Positions 25,940 through 59,532 of a stretch of 64,000 nucleotides of DNA are shown here, in pieces. The notes below the pieces were generated by a model that saw only the letters and a program-made list of their open reading frames with translations, did not search any database and was not told the origin of the DNA. How positions within the stretch are numbered: position 1 is the stretch's first letter; every line of letters begins with the position of its first letter. Source of the stretch: Myripristis murdjan (Eukaryota > Chordata > Actinopteri > Holocentriformes > Holocentridae); assembly GCF_902150065.1 (NCBI RefSeq), contig NC_043993.1, positions 12,500,685 to 12,564,684 on the forward strand, read 5' to 3'. The position numbers and the translations under genes are program-made.

Positions 25940-27207
25940 TCAGAACTCCGTGTGTGAATGACTGGAGTCCCTGTTTCCCAGCGGGCTTTCACTGGGCTTC
26001 ATGAAGATTCCCTCCATAGCTTTCCACAGGCTGTGCTGGCTGGGAGCCGTCATGGCATGCACTTCCCTCTGGCCATGGATCGGCCGCCCGTACTCCTCCC
26101 CTGTCACTGACAACAGTGCGTCGGTCGCCTTGTGGCGGAAACGGACCGCCTCCTCGCGCTTCCACACTGATCCACTACACTGAACTGTCCATTCATCCAG
26201 GTGGTCGCCTTCCCCTTCCTCGCCAAATGCACTCACCTCCTGTGGACAAGCACAAGAAGACAGGGAATAGAACAGAGGATGTGGCAATGTAAGAACACAC
26301 TAATCCTAGCTTTTATGAAAAAAAAAAATTTGGTCACATGTTTCTTGCACCTTTCCAAATGTTAAAGGATAACAGCAATAAGTTTTTTTTTAGTCTGTGC
26401 CAAACTTCTATGTTGTTTCTCTCCTTTACAATATTCCTGGTAATGTCTGCACAAAGTCAGGATAACTGAAGATATCAGGGCTAATTTTCTCACCTTATGA
26501 AGAATCATTTTCCAGCAATGTATTTGTAACAAGGGAAACAACTTGTACAGACTTGTACTTTTAAAATAGGCATCTGGGCAGCCTCGGCCCAGACAGCTTA
26601 AAAAATGTCTACATTTTTTCACACCCATCCTTTAGTGCGGTCTCTTTTAGGTATGATGTACATACAAACTTCTATACAACATCCTTTCCAAACATTCATG
26701 CATTGGACACGCTACTGAATATGCCTACTTCCAAACATATTGTACATGAAAACTTATGACAAAGAAACATCGTGTTATTCCTCAACTTGTGTAGCCTCCT
26801 TTTTGTCACATTCTCTAAGCCAGTTTGTGGGGGCTCGTCCAGGATTTGAACCCAGGACCTCTCGCACCTGAGGTATCGGCACTGACACCAATATCAGTAT
26901 CACCATACAAATGTATTGACCACTACATTCTGTCCCAGCCTGTGCAGGGAGTGCTGTGGACAGTCCTTCAGGTAGAGCTGCTCCTCACAGAACCCACCTG
27001 GTTAGAGGACAGCGGGGAGGCGAAGTAGTGGCTGTGCAGGTTGCGGCCTGTGTTGACATGAGTGAGCCGAATGGTCTGCCCGCACTTGACCGGGGTACCT
27101 CGATAACACACGGCATCACTTGTCCCACGCACACTCCAGTAGCTGTTACTGTCCTCCACTGAAGTAATGCCTGTCACAGACTGCTGCCCGCTACCTGCCA
27201 CACACGC

Positions 27208-27240
<33 letters not shown>

Positions 27241-27962
27241 GGGAAAGATCATTACAGAGATACACATGTAAGTGGAGGGTCACTTTAAATCACCACTATG
27301 CCCCCCTTTTTATTGTTTGTCAAGCTTTTCTGACCAACTGTAATCTTTATCATACAGACATTTTTTCTCCTGTTTTTTGTCTTTTTTGTATTGCTCCACT
27401 TATTTATTTTGTTATGCATTTAATATTTTTTTCTATGGATATTTATGTCTCCAAGAGTTGAGAGGTATATTTTGTGTGGCCTGTTTTATGGTTGAAATGC
27501 TTGGATAACTCTGATCTTAAAGTATTAGATTGCTGATGATCACCAGCTAGTCTGACAGTCACAGATTACCCACGGTTTGGTTTGCCTTGGCATGTTGGCA
27601 ACCAGAATGACAGGCTGACACCTACCTTTACTCACAGAAAAACATCACCAAAACATTTCTAATTACATCACCTAAAACGGTATCGGTAACTAGAGATGAA
27701 GTAAAGGCACAAGAACCAAGTATACATAGAAAAAAACATGAATTAACTCCATGCAGCTAAATCAGATCCGTTATAAATGAGACTCACCAGAACCGTATCG
27801 GACGTCGTGCGAATGTAACCTCACATTATGCTTTATATTTAATAGCTTGACGACCGAGCCGCATGTCACAAAACTCAGTTCTGTACCGTAGGAGAGCCCA
27901 CATAAACAGGACAGCAGCATACAGCTCCACAAAATGCGTGAAAGAGCAGGACAGTTATCCAT
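25940..27962 (-). CDS. sdf2: Stromal cell-derived factor 2 (ER-lumen MIR-domain protein)
   Basis: SDF2 is an ER-lumen protein that binds the Hsp40 co-chaperone DNAJB11 and takes part in ER protein folding and quality control. The exons on the minus strand are 27962-27788, 27194-26998 and 26239-25940, in frame, giving 223 aa (human 211). I chose the ATG at 27962 (MDNCPALSRILW...) because a hydrophobic signal peptide follows it. The upstream in-frame frame continues only through a GTG. The mature protein begins near FVTCGSVVKLLN. Three MIR repeats are recognisable by HNVRLHSHDVRYGSGSGQQS, then GQTIRLTHVNTGRNLHSHYF, then VRFRHKATDALLSVTGEEYG, and GEEGEGD is conserved. The exact C-terminus is HTEF, where vertebrate SDF2/SDF2L1 normally end in an H-x-E-L retention signal. 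The exon 2 acceptor abuts a (GT)n repeat. The gene is head-to-head with supt6h. Confidence 0.95.
26240..26997 (-). other. sdf2: sdf2 intron 2
   Basis: Intron between the second and third sdf2 coding exons. Its only notable content is a tRNA-Pro 3'-half copy at 26828-26868. The open frame at 26362-26628 is not conserved. Confidence 0.8.
26828..26868 (-). pseudogene. tRNA-Pro 3'-half copy including CCA (tRNA fragment or fossil primer-binding site)
   Basis: Read on the minus strand, the 41 bases match the 3' half of eukaryotic tRNA-Pro almost exactly: the anticodon-stem 3' strand GCGAG, variable loop, T arm with GGTTCAAATCC, acceptor strand GACGAGCCCC and terminal CCA. Similarity stops in the anticodon loop. 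The 5' half is absent, so it is not a functional tRNA gene. Because CCA is added after transcription, the copy came through RNA. Two origins fit: an inserted tRNA half, or the primer-binding site of a decayed retroelement using tRNA-Pro. I see no LTR pair or coding remnant beside it. Confidence 0.75.
27195..27787 (-). other. sdf2: sdf2 intron 1 with (CA)n at its 3' splice site
   Basis: Intron between sdf2 exons 1 and 2. The (CA)n run at about 27199-27240 is (UG)n in the transcript and ends 4 bases before the acceptor AG. The rest is AT-rich and holds no gene. Confidence 0.85.
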
Positions 27963-28070
27963 TCCTACAACGCCGCCACTAGCCACAGTGCAACCTCTTC
28001 TTTAGTGATTTACACGGTTTCTGCTACGTCATCGAAAAGGTACAGTAGGCCAGTATGGAGGGGAGGATAC

Positions 28071-28084
28071 AGCGCCCCTGCTGG
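28071..28084 (-). promoter_or_regulatory. CTCF-like motif, minus orientation
   Basis: On the minus strand this reads CCAGCAGGGGCGCT, an almost exact copy of the vertebrate CTCF core. It lies 110 bases upstream of the sdf2 start codon and is divergent to the motif at 28304. Confidence 0.65.
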
Positions 28085-28303
28085 TTTGGAATGGTCACTG
28101 CAGGACTTATGCCACTGAAATATTTATGAATTACAACAAGGCTTCACATGTCGGCTTTGTGTTTTTTTCCCTGGGCTATTTTTTATGCTAGAGTGCTATA
28201 TTTATATATTGTTTTATACTGTTTTCATATTATAATGAATGATGGCGTACGTATAAAATACAATTTTTTATTTTTTATTTTTTTAATTTTACAATATCAT
28301 GGT

Positions 28304-28320
28304 CCGCCAGCAGGGGGCAT
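28304..28320 (+). promoter_or_regulatory. CTCF-like motif, plus orientation
   Basis: CCGCCAGCAGGGGGCAT matches the CTCF core CCAGCAGGGGGC exactly. It lies about 220 bases from the minus-oriented motif at 28071, so the pair is divergent across the shared promoter. Confidence 0.65.
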
Positions 28321-28404
28321 CACCGTGCTCCTGAAAAGGATGGAAGTTTCCTCACTGCATCCCGGAATTGTCATCACGCCGCTTGTTCACGGCCATTTTT
28401 AGTA

Positions 28405-28485
28405 TAATCTCCCCGAATTTCAAAACATCACAACACAATCCAGTTTTACTCTACATATTTGTGGAATATACCGTCGCAGCGAGAC
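28405..28485 (+). other. supt6h: Probable 5' non-coding exon of supt6h
   Basis: A strong donor (GAGAC before GTAAGT) lies at 28486, and the first coding exon has an acceptor at 29924, 11 bases before the start codon. I infer an untranslated first exon ending at 28485. Its start is a guess. The intervening intron (28486-29923) begins CpG- and GCTAGC-rich and has no other feature. Confidence 0.55.
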
Positions 28486-29934
28486 GTAAGTCCAGTTTCC
28501 CCGATGCCGCTGACGATCTGCGGGTTTTGCGGGAGAACAAAGAGAGCAAAACGCAGTGGGCTAACATGCTGATTAGCTAACGCCATAACGTTAAATAGCT
28601 AAGTTGGCTCGGAGGCCTTGATTTCTTTCCACAGCAGCTAGCCGGGGTTTACTCTGCTGTTGTCCCGTTTTTGTGTTGTTTTATGCAGCACTGACATTAG
28701 AGACGGTTTTGAGCTTGAATACCTTCGTTACAGCTAGCCAAAGAAACACAGCCTGCTCGCTTCATTAGCTAGTGTTTTGTGGCTGCTAACATGGCTAGTC
28801 GCTGGTGGCTAAGCTAGCTGAACAAGACAACTTGTTGTTGTGCATAAACAGCTTTTTGACTGCTAAAGAAACCGCTTAGATTTATTGTCAAAACACATAA
28901 CATTCATGGTTTGTCACTTCTTTCATTTCCGCTATGTGCGCGTCGTGTCGAGGTGCTAACTTTAGTTTGTTTAATAATGTAAGTTAGCTTGCTAATGCTA
29001 CATCCTGATGTAGTACCTAAGTTAGCTAGATCTTATAAGTTAAAAGCAAATGTTAAGAAGGGGGCATCAGTAAGGCAGACAACTGAACCGACATATAACG
29101 TTAGCAGAGTATTGGCAGTATTATCTGTTTACAGGGCAACTTTTTATACAGATGGCGATATGCTCACTGAGCATCCAGCTCACATGCCATGTTGCACATT
29201 AGCGGAGACCCACAAGAAAATGTTTACCAAACACACAGGCCTTCAATTATTAAGATGCACACAGTTAAAGACACAGGCTGTCATTACAAAGAGCCTGCAT
29301 ATTTGATTATTGGTGAGCACAAGATCTTAAACAACTAGATTTTTTTTCTTTTTCTCGGGATAATGGTGCGGTGTTGTGGCACCTTCAGTCGTCTGACTCA
29401 TGAATGTCCTCTGGGCAAAACTGCTCTTGAGTCAGAGGGAGGCCATATAATTTAAAATGTTATAATCTAGGCAAAAGTTTGTGCATTTGATCAAGGTTTC
29501 TCAGATCATGAGATTATCCACGTATTGACTTTTTATATTATATTGTTTTGTGCACATCCTTCACCACAGAGCCAAATAGCTCCATAATCTATGGATTTTC
29601 ACGTATCATTAATTCCTACCACTAAATCATAAAATAACTACCTAGAATGACATTCATGATATTTATTAGGCTGCATTTTGGAATGGACGCACATGCAGAT
29701 GTCAGTGTTAAGACAAAAACAGCTGCACTATTTACTGGAATAGCTGTGGCCAGAGATCAGTTGCACCACAAGTAATTAAGATATGTTGAGCTGCTAACGA
29801 GCAACTCTGTCCACCATGGCAAACTACTTACAAATAACTATTTCAGCCAACCTTGGACAAAGTAATGCTGAGGTGATGTGGAAAAAGGTTATTTACAGAG
29901 AATTCTTCACACTCATTCCTCAGGACGAGCAAGC

Positions 29935-51630
<21,696 letters not shown>

Positions 51631-53710
51631 GACATGTAGGGGGGCGTCGCTACAACCCCCCCTCCTCTCCATATCCAAGTCTATTCTTTGTACTGCATCT
51701 TTACCTGGACACCCCCCTTCCAGCCCTCTGTTTCTGTCTGTCCCGCACCCCATCGGCCCTCTCATCCCACCAGCCGCTTGTTGGACCCCCCATTCCATCC
51801 ACCTGACTGTCAGAGTGCACTCACGCCACTCGGTTCTTCCTCTGATTTTGTAGCTCCTTTATATCAGTCTGACCCATCATGACACCTTCCTTCCTCTTGT
51901 CCTCCTGTCTACGCTGCCATCCCAAATTTGTCTGTCCTCCTCACCTCCGCTTATGCCCTCTGGCCGCATAGTATTTTATATAGTGAGGATAACACTGTAT
52001 GTCTCTCAGAAAGTCAATATGATGACACAAAAACACTTGAATTTGCTGACAGCATTTACAAATAGGATATGGACCTTCACAGGCTGCGTCAGACAACCTG
52101 TCCTGTCTTGTTTTGCAACTGGTTTGATTTTGTTTGATTGTGCGTTTTTGACAGAGGGGGTTTAACACACACACACACACACACACACATATAGTTACTG
52201 TTTCGAAGATCCACCACATCTCTTTCCTTCATTACGTTTGGTGGATTTTTGCGAACGGTTGCCAAAACGGGAGCTTTTTGCCAAGCCTATCAGGAAATGA
52301 ACTCTGTTTTTGTATGGAATGCATCAAAATGAATAAAGACTGTGTTTTTTTCAGTTTGAACCTTAACGCCTGCGCTCTTCACGTCTGTCAAAGCAAACAC
52401 ACCCTTCGAACGTACACACAGACTCGTGCAAAGTCTGTGATGCACAGTTTGGCATTTGGTGTTGCACGCTGAGCGATGAGGCTGAATTATGTCGAGAAGC
52501 AGGAATTAGGGCAGCAATCCTTATATCAGCTTAATTTTCTCCCACAACTATGAAAGGCAACCAGTTGTGTCCACCAAGAATTGTATTATCAGAGCGGACT
52601 CTTCGTAGGCTCCTGTAGATGATAATTAATGTATTCTCGCGTCATTCTGACTCTGAAGTCGGCCCGTCTGACCGACCTGCGTTCCCAATTTGAACTGTGG
52701 AAGCGACCATGCCACAGATAACCATGGTAATGCTGTTACCATGACTTCAAATGAACTTATTGAGGACTAAGATTACCTTGGAATGCTATTGCTGATCAGT
52801 AACAATATGTTGGCGTTTTTTTTTTTTTTCTTTTTCATGTGAAAGTACCTTGCCATGTTAAGTGTCCATGGCATCTTAGTGAAAGCATAAATTTCTTGAG
52901 TTTGCTCAGATTTTAATCTCTTGTCTTAAATGTTTGCTCTTGAGTGAATGTTTTAACCTTAAGCATCGGCTTATAATGTTTGCCACAGTGTAGGATGTGA
53001 AATATCCCTGCTGTGTTTCAGCTCCCAAGTCAAAGATCTGTCCAGTAGGAAGTTTAAAAACCACAAAATGCACTTTCACATCAAAGCAGGTGTGCTTCTC
53101 AAAGAAGTATATTTTTAGTTGCTAAAATGGAATTAGACTAGATCTTTAAATGACAGCAAATTCAAATTACTCTTCAGTTGACAGTATAACACTATAAGCA
53201 GATAATTGATAATACCAGCTGACTAGCCACCCTGTAGGATATCCTGTACTGCATACAGTTATATAAATAGACTCGATTTATTGTTTAAAAGGCATTGAAT
53301 ATTTTTTGTTATCTCCTTGCGCCATTTTTCGAGCCATCTGCATGCCCCCTGACTGTTATGCATTCTGGGTAATGTTTCCAGCTGTGACCTCTTGCTGTGC
53401 CTCCATGCCACAAACAAAACAACCTCAACAAGTGGCGCCTGGTATACAACAGGGTGCTTCATTTCGCAGGGTGCAAAGTAACAGGGTTTGGTAATATGCA
53501 TATTGTTTTAAATAATTATGGTTTTGAGTGAACTTACTGCGTTTTGCGTCTCTGCCAGATTCAGGCGTGGCATCTTTCTCAACAAGGCTGTGATGGGTTG
53601 TCGGCAGTAGTTGGGCGAGAATGGCGAGAAGAGTGAAGGTGTAATTATGCCTCTGGCACTGCTGATGACCTTTTCTACCTGTGATCCCTTTAATAAAGTG
53701 TTCATATTGA
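51631..53710 (+). other. supt6h: supt6h 3'UTR and downstream region
   Basis: A C/T-rich 3'UTR follows the stop. AATAAA at 52332-52337 is a good first poly(A) candidate, with T- and GT-rich sequence after it. A second AATAAA at 53692-53697 could mark a longer form. A (CA)n run sits at 52168-52189. No coding exon is visible. Confidence 0.55.
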
Positions 53711-53829
53711 ATCCTGAGTCCTGGGTCTTGTTTATTTGGAAGACAGATTTTCATTTCTGAGGGCCCTGATTTGAGGAAGTGACCTACGTGTGTGTGTTGA
53801 AGCCCACAGAACAGTAGAGATCTCAAACT

Positions 53830-53985
53830 TTCCAAAGGTACCCCATATGTCCTGTTGAATTACAGAGAAATGTGTATAAAATGATGCAGAAGACATCTAG
53901 ATGGTTGCCATTATGGGTAAAGGCATAAAACAACCCATCTTTGGTTTGAGTATTTCACTCAATGAAGCTACTTAAGGTCACAAAG
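53830..53985 (+). repeat. Dispersed repeat, copy B (pairs with 12225-12365)
   Basis: TTTCCAAAGGTACC, TGTTGAATTACAGAG, TGTATAAAATGATGCA, GAAGACATCTAGATGG and TTTGGTTTGAGTATTTCACTC occur in the same order as in copy A. It is a diverged copy of a short interspersed repeat of unknown family. Confidence 0.6.
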
Positions 53986-55022
53986 GGTTAAAGACATTGA
54001 CATTATCTATCTTATCTTCCATTTTAACAAACAAGGAAAGAGACGAGACAACAACACGGTCCAAAGAAATTTAAGTTTATGTTTACAATCCATATTCCTC
54101 AATCCATAAGCTTTTTTGCCCATAAATAATTAAGCATCCTTTTTTGGCCAAGCCTTTATTTTATATTTTTAATATGACACAAGACAAAACATATGCAGTT
54201 CAAACTATCAGGCTAGTGAAAACATCCTAGGGCAAAAATTCTTCCTCGTCTCTCCTCACTGGGGCAGGAAATCAATTGGCTATAGACGTAACCGCGGCTC
54301 ATTTCTACCCCTGCAAACAATCCCTCCATTTTTTTGCAATCATGAGGATGCTTCTGTCAGAGCGGAGAGAGATGGGTGATGGGTATGAGAGCGGTCATGA
54401 GAGCCAGCGTATGCATCGCATTAGCAGCACAGACACATGACGGGAGATGGGAGAAAATAAACCAGCGAAAAAACAAAAACGGCATTAGGTCTGTTGCTGA
54501 CGTCTCATCCAATGGAGGGAAAAAATACATAATTTCGGTTCAGACAGGCACGTCTGTGTGACAGGCAAAACACACTGCAGTTAATGCCTCCTTGTAGAAT
54601 ATTCTTCCTCTTTTGATAAGTTTTCTGGTAAACAAACACACCACAAAGCGCTGATTGTTGGAGCCCCTGGCCAACAGTGTGTACATTTCTGAGAGGACAC
54701 TAATGCACTAAACTGAAGACTGACTCCTTGTTCTGTACAGGGTCAACACGGGAAATCGCTCAAACTGAAATTAAACTTTTAATTTAGATTCCCCCAGTTT
54801 CCTTCGAGGGCCACATGCCGAGCCCCCATTCATAAAACACCATTATGTTAATATCAAGTTGCTTCTTTGGGTTCTACTGACTTCCATGTTTACAGCCCAT
54901 GGAGTCCGTGTATGTGAGTGTAACTTTCCTGCTCAGCCTGCCATTTTGCTTTGCTGTGTAATCAGTGCAGCCGGTCCACGCTGTCGTCCGTGGCCTCGCT
55001 GTTTTCTGTGTCTTCTCTCCCG
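53986..55022 (-). other. rab34: Probable rab34 3'UTR and supt6h-rab34 convergent spacer
   Basis: On the minus strand, AATAAA occurs at 54160-54155, about 860 bases past the rab34 stop and followed by T-rich sequence, so it is a plausible poly(A) signal. The region has no coding exon. In particular I see no trace of PROCA1, which lies between SUPT6H and RAB34 in human. Confidence 0.45.
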
Positions 55023-55344
55023 TCAGCAGCAGTTGGATTTCCTCTTGGTCGGTTTGCGTACATCCTCTGTGCTCCCAGTGATCCCTGGAAGCAAAATAAA
55101 TATTTAGCATTTTGTGCCCTTGGATGAAGTTTTTATCCAGAGTAACACTGCAATAAGTCTGAATTCTCTCAACATTACAAGCAATAATAAGAAGCGCAAG
55201 GGCCAGACTGTAGAGATTCCTGAGTCGGTTTCAAATCCAAATAATATACTGGTTGATATCAGATTTAAAAAGTAATAAGAGTATCGGTCTACTTCTATTT
55301 TTACAATCAATATTGATGGTAGCAACAGAGTAACATTAACATGG

Positions 55345-55383
<39 letters not shown>

Positions 55384-56091
55384 ACAATAACCTTAAGTCA
55401 TGCCTGTGTGAAAAGCTAAGCACCTGCATTTATATTATATATCCAGCAAAATTTCATATTGGTATCAATATCGACCATCATGGGTGGGATGATGTTGGTT
55501 ATTGGTTTAGGCCTCAAAAAAAAAAAAGATTTCATTCCATCCCTACTTGAAACTTCACGGTTAAGAAAAAAAATCCATGGTGGTCAAGCTAAAAACAAGG
55601 CTGTTTTTCTTTTTAAAGATATTTTTGAAGATGTGAGATTTTCCTGTGACAGTAATGGGACAAACAAACAAGTCAGTGCAATATTTAAAACGTGATGTTG
55701 CCTTCGCCTGCTAAATAATGGAGCATTTGTGGGAGAAGTGACTCACTGATAATGTCTCCGACATCCCTTGATCCCCTTCTTTCGAGCTCTGCCAGAACGT
55801 TGGCCTCAAAAGTTAGAGATGCCACGCGGAAGAAGAAGTCCTTGATACCATCTCCTGGTGAAATGAAGAGGGGGGAAGCAGACGAGGAGTAAGTGATGGA
55901 GAAAGAGGAGTAAAAAGAGAGGAAAGAAAGGGGGAAGGAACAATGACCAGTGGTGAATGTGGAGGTTTAGGTGTTGAACTGTGTGTTTGAGCCCTACCTG
56001 ACTTTGCAGACACGGCCCAGTACTCTGCTCTGATCTCCTCAGACAGTCTGATGGCCTCCTGTTCAACGTAAGCCAACTGCTCTGGAGACTG

Positions 56092-56161
<70 letters not shown>

Positions 56162-56550
56162 ACTGAAATGAAATTTAATTTTAGAAACGTAGGTAAAATG
56201 TAATTTTCAGCTTGTTTACATGTGGGGAAGAGAATGAATTTTAGGCCTAGAAAGTCTGGCTATTTTTACTGAATGTCATTACACCTTCTCATATAACCTT
56301 AAAAATAGCACCCTCCTCACCACCAGCAACACCAAATTGAGATCAGACATCACAAAATAAAAAGCCTGAATAAAAGCATGAACTGAAACTGAAACAAAAA
56401 TGATAAACTAATGGAAAAAAGCAAAAGTAACTGTGACGTTCACAATGGTTTTTCTGAATGCCACCCACACTGAGGTCCTTCTTGGTTCCAACAAGGAACA
56501 GTAACACACTGGATGGATCGTTCTCCTTCATCGCGTCCTCCAGCCACTGC

Positions 56551-56585
<35 letters not shown>

Positions 56586-57318
56586 AATATATGTAACTTC
56601 TAATGGCATTCTAATGACAGATTCACAAGATCGTGATGTGATTTTCCTTACCTGGCATGTGCTAAAGAGCCAGCACTGCTCAAGTCAAACACCACGATGA
56701 TGGCTGGGGAAATGGAAGGAGACACACACACACACACACACTTCTGAGATAATACAAAGTCATGAGGAAATGTTTGCATTCTTCTGTTTTAGCCCGATAT
56801 GATCACAACAACATAGAGGCCAAATTCACCTTGTGCTCCTCTGTAATAAGTAGAGGCGATGCACTTGAACCGCTCCTGACCTGCTGTATCCCATCTGAAA
56901 CACAGACACCAGATCAGATTAGATTCAATTTTATTTATGATCCTCTTTGGGATAATTTGGTAGAGAAGGCGGGATAAAGAGAAGAATGAGAGAAAGACGG
57001 AGAGAAAGGAGAGTTTGAGGCTCTTGTCATGTCCTACATCCATGATGGCTGTTTCAACGAGACATATGTGATGCTGCCGTGAAATCCAGTCAGAACGAGC
57101 GGAGTCATGTCCGAGTCTGGTTTCAAATCCTCAGTGAGCAAGTCAAGTGAGAAGTCAGTTTGAGTCATCAGTTAGAACGAATTAAAAAAGAACAAAAAAT
57201 ACTATTTGCCGCATTAAAACTGATTTATTAATAATAATTGTGCCTCCAAAATGTGGATTTCAGTAATTTAATCAAAATTTGTCATACTGAGGGCTTGAAA
57301 TTTTAGGATGCCCTAGTC

Positions 57319-57350
<32 letters not shown>

Positions 57351-59318
57351 TCTACAACATAATAATGATAAAAGATGTTCACCGCAGAATATATGAAAGG
57401 CCTACAAGACAAACACTACTGCAGTAACACAGTAAAACATGATTCTTGCTGGGTTTCAAAGAAATTCGAAAGTGCTACTCTCATCATGACCTCAGCCAGC
57501 ATACTGAAGGCAAACTGCTTAATTATGGAGGCAGAATTAAATTAGCAGTCAGAGCAGCAGGCTTAAAAGGATTATTATCCTAATTATCTAGGCAAGGATT
57601 TGAATTTTGCACAACTCATGATTATCTAATCATACAGTTTCTGGAGGATACAGATTGTACAATGCACATGCAGGAAAAAAAATGATGCAAAGAAGCTTGT
57701 TTTAAATGTTTTAAGTTCCATGATGCAACGTGGGTTCTATGAAGCCATGTTATGCTGTTACTCCTCATGGCCCTCATATGATGTACAATATGTGATATAC
57801 TTACAGCTGTAAACTGAAGGGAACCCCGAGCACCTCAAAGCGCTCCATTTCAAAATCCACCCCTATGGTTGCTTTGTAGTTTTTATCAAACGCACCCTTG
57901 CAAAACCTTGTGGGAATCAAGGACAAGGGAGAGAGGGAGAGAGAGAGAGAGAGAGAGAGGCTGTAACGATGTGGTGACTATTCTGATAAATTGCATCATC
58001 TCTGCATTAGTTAATGTTGTTTGCTGGATTGGAAAGGACTGGGAGAAGGCTTCACATTGGTAAAATGGCAGGAACTTGAAAGAATAAGAAAAAAAATTGA
58101 CTCCCTTGAGCCCTTGAGGCCCTGTTTTCCTTGTGTCTAAAGAAGTGACATTTTGGAGACATGAAGTTTTCACTGAACAAGTGTAATAATAACCTAGATA
58201 AAATGTATTCTCAGATACTGGGCATTTGATGAAACTGACAAGCACTCACATTTCTTGGAAAAAAAAAAAAAGCAACTTCTACACTACATTTCATAGGAGT
58301 CAGTATCCCCACTTTGTCCTCAGTAATCTATCCACCTACTTAGTAACACAAAACCTTATCAACTGTGACTAGAAATGACCTCTCCAAGGAAAAAACAAAA
58401 CTGTACACTTATAAAAATGATTTTTGAATAACATACCATCACTTCAGCAACCAATCTGAATAACTGTCTAACCATAAAACATTCAAGTTCAGCGTTTCAA
58501 ACAGTGCACAACCGATTAGATCAGACAGCCCATGTTGTCATGGTCATGTGACGCTGAGGGCAAATGCTGCCAAGTGCTTGTCCGTGGCCAGAGATCTCTG
58601 CCAGCTTCATGTGCAAAACACAACCATCAGACTCTAATTCAACTGATTTCTCACGATGGCTTCCTTACCTGCTGATCAGACATGTTTTCCCAACTGCGAC
58701 ATCGCCCACTACAATCACCTTGGCGATATTAAAGCTGGAGAACACAAAACCAAAGTTCAATTTAAATGTAACACGACAAGTATGTGTGTAAGTGTTTCTG
58801 TGTCAGGGGATCTTACCCCACTGTGCCTCTCTTCTTCGTTTGGCAGACAGCCTTCACCTGCGGATGGAAGGCTTCCTTGGTGTGTAGCGCGGCACTTGGA
58901 CTAAAACACTGAAAAGGACATGGGAGACAAACAGGGAAAGTGTCAGTCACTGAATGGAGAAAAGCAACATGGTGAAAACCCAAAACAAGAAGGTCTGGTG
59001 GGGTGAACTACTCTTTGCCAGAGGTCAAAAAGGTCACCTGACCTTTATTCTCACAGATCACATTTCCCATTAAACTGACGACCCTATGCCTTCTGATCAC
59101 CAATGTCTCATCATCTGTCTTTATGTAACTCTGCAGCAGTCCACTATTAGCAAAACAAAGAGTTGTTTTAAAGTAACAGGCTCTAAATAACTACATATAC
59201 CCGCATCATTATCTGTCCCCATTTTATAGGCATTGGCATGCTAACGCTGTTAGTTGTTGTAATTGTGTTATAGAGGACATGTGTGTGTGCATACATGTGT
59301 GTGTGTGTGTGTATGTGT

Positions 59319-59370
<52 letters not shown>

Positions 59371-59487
59371 TTGTGGCTCTGGATAGAGAGTTAAGTTACG
59401 GGTATGGGTTAATGTTAGATTTAGGGTTAAGAAAGAAATGCATTGATTTTCCACATAAGTACAGTAAAAAAAAAAAAAAAAAAATCT

Positions 59488-59532
<45 letters not shown>

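Larger units (their letters stand above)
27963..28485. promoter_or_regulatory. Bidirectional sdf2/supt6h promoter region
   Basis: The sdf2 start codon (27962, minus) and the donor of the first supt6h non-coding exon (28485/28486, plus) are only about 520 bases apart and divergent. A TACGTCA CRE-like word (28025-28031) lies on the sdf2 side. Two CTCF-like cores lie in the middle. CGGCCATTTTTAG at about 28390-28402, a YY1-like site, lies near the likely supt6h start. No TATA box is evident. The transcription start sites are inferred. Confidence 0.65.
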
